A DNA stretch of 64,000 nt from Rhabditoides inermis (lineage: Eukaryota; Nematoda; Chromadorea; Rhabditida; Rhabditidae), in assembly GCA_963966185.1 (NCBI GenBank), contig CAWZYM010000025.1:62001-126000 (forward strand), written 5' to 3'. The notes below the pieces were generated by a model that was not told the DNA's origin, made no database searches, and worked only from the letters and a program-made list of their open reading frames with translations. Each line of letters begins with the position of its first letter. The stretch's first letter is position 1. This document shows, in pieces, positions 62,401 through 64,000 of this stretch. The translations under genes were made by a program, and so were the position numbers.

Positions 62401-62532
62401 GTCGTTTCCAGTCACGCTAGCTGATAGCTAGCCCTCTGCTGGCGGGCGAGCGCGAGAGCACGCGAGAGAGCACGCTGTTTGGAGAGAGACAGATGTACTT
62501 TGGTGGCTGCGATCAGTAGGAATTATTAGTAA

Positions 62533-64000
62533 GGGGAGAGAGAACGAGATAACGAGAGAACGAGAGAACGAGAGAACGAGAGAACGAGAGAACGATATAA
62601 CGAGAGAAAAGGAGAAAAAGAGAGGAGGGAAGGAGGGAAGGAGAGACGGAGAGAACGAGAGAACGAGAGAACGAGAGAACGAGAGAAGGATAGAAAGAGA
62701 GAACGAGAGAACGAGAGAACCAGAGAAAGAGAGAAAGATATAAAAAGAGAACGAGAGAGCTAGAGAACGAGAGAAAGAGAGAAAGGGAGAAGGAGGGAAG
62801 GAGGGATGGAGAGAAGAAGAGAAGGATAGAAAGAGAGAACGAGAGAACTAGAGAACGAAAGAAAGAGAGAAAGAGAGAAGGAGATAAAGAGAGAACGAGA
62901 GAAAGCGAGAACGATATAACGAGAGAATTAGAGAACGAGAGAAAGAGAGAATGGGAGGAGGAGGGAAGGAGGGAAGGAGAGAAAGAGAGAAAGAGAGAAC
63001 GAGAAAACGAGAAAACGAGAGAAAGAGAAAACGAGAGAAAGAGAGAACGATATAACGAGAGAGCTAGAGAACGAGAGAAAGAGAGAAAGGGAGAAGGGGG
63101 GAAGGAGGGATGGAGAGAAGAAGAGAAGGAGAGAAGGAGAGAACTAGAGAAAAAAGAGAAAGAGAGAAAGAGAGAAAGAGAGAGAAGAGAGAAAGAGAGA
63201 AAGAGAGAAAGAGAGAAAGAGAGAAAGAGAGAAAGAGAGAAAGAGAGAAAGAGAGAAAGAGAGAAAGAGAGAAAGAGAGAAAGAGAGAGAAAGAGAAAGA
63301 GAGAAAGAGAGAAAGAGAGAAAGAGATAATGAGAGAACGAGAGAAAGAGAAACCGATAGAAAGAGAAAACGAGTGAAAGAGAGAACGATATAACGAGAGA
63401 ACTAGAGAACGAGAGAAAGAGAGAAAGTGAGAAGGCGGGAAGGAGGGAAGGAAAGAAGGAGAGAACGAGACAACGAGAGAACGAGACAACGAGACAACGA
63501 GACAACGAGAGAACGAGAGAACGAGAAAACGAGAGCACGAGAGAACGAGAGAAAGAGAGAACGATATAACGATATAACGAGAGAAATAGAGAACGAGAGA
63601 AAGAGAGAAAGAGAGAAAGAGAGAAGGAGAGAAGGAGGGAAGAAGAGAAGGAGAGACGGAGAGAACGAGAGAACGAGAGAACGAGAGAACGAGAGAAGGA
63701 TAGAAAGAGAGAACGAGATAAAGAGAGAACGAGAGAACGAGAGAACGAGAAAACGAGGGAAAGAGAGAACAAGAGAAAGAGAGAACGAAAGAAAGAGAGA
63801 ACGATATAACTAGAGAACGAGAGAACGAGAGAAAGAGAGAAGGAGGGTGGTAGGAGGGAAGGAGGGAAGAAGAGAAGGAGAGACGGAGAGACGGAGAAAA
63901 CGAGAGAACGAGAGAACGAGAAACGAGAGAACGAGAGAACGAGAGAACGAGAGAACGAGAGAACGAGAGAAAGAGAGAAAGAGAGAAAGAGAGAACGAGA
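62533..64000. repeat. Purine-rich compound array of AGAACGAG / AGAAAGAG octamers
   Basis: About 1.47 kb, running off the window edge, in RBBP4 intron 4. The plus strand is almost all A and G, built of octamers AGAACGAG and AGAAAGAG mixed with GGAGGGAAGGAGGGA runs. A block header of the type AACGATATAACGAGAGA recurs about seven times. Long Arg/Glu or Ser/Leu frames are artefacts. Confidence 0.95.

Noticed and set aside
62513..63772. 419-residue minus-strand reading frame rich in Ser, Leu, Phe and Arg
   Set aside because: It is translated octamer repeat inside an RBBP4 intron; no domain, start context or codon signal.

Overview
The window is animal (metazoan) nuclear DNA. It holds multi-exon genes with canonical GT-AG introns, many only 40-60 nt long, and the gene set is animal-specific: an LRP1-type endocytic receptor, an SLC4 sodium-bicarbonate transporter, nicalin and the RBBP4/7 histone chaperone. 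I cannot place the phylum from sequence alone. Introns and spacers are full of (GA)n/(CT)n microsatellites, and one spacer carries a 9-kb satellite array.

Layout from left to right. 1-19,096 (minus): a giant LDL-receptor-related protein, open at the left edge. It has a signal peptide and ligand-binding repeat clusters of 3, 8, 10 and 11, interleaved with EGF modules and eight beta-propellers in the order known for LRP1. A 5'-truncated LINE lies antisense in one intron. 21,102-29,887 (minus): an SLC4 Na+-coupled HCO3- transporter with a 21-nt microexon. 29,888-46,050: gene-poor DNA with a decayed RTE-like LINE fragment, degenerate tandem repeats, about 69 copies of a 134-bp satellite (about 35,430-44,690) and a 108-bp fold-back element. 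46,052-50,393 (plus): a BTB/POZ protein with a helical-repeat C-terminus, family not recognised. 50,827-55,080 (minus): a four-TM MARVEL-like protein with a long Tyr/Gly/Pro/Gln-rich N-terminus. 58,241-60,865 (minus): nicalin. 61,314 to beyond the right edge (plus): RBBP4/7, whose fourth intron contains a G-quadruplex-type repeat and about 1.5 kb of purine-rich repeat.

The genes are ordinary neighbours in a compact genome and I see no shared pathway. The structural relationships are the head-to-head nicalin/RBBP4 pair, with an E2F-type site in the shared spacer, and the convergent BTB/MARVEL pair, whose poly(A) signals share one palindrome. I did not find a new multi-gene system. The most unusual signals are an intron built entirely of simple repeats, the higher-order organisation of the satellite, and the two unrecognised proteins.

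All exon boundaries were read by eye from splice consensus and reading-frame continuity. Gene ends are firmer than individual internal junctions.
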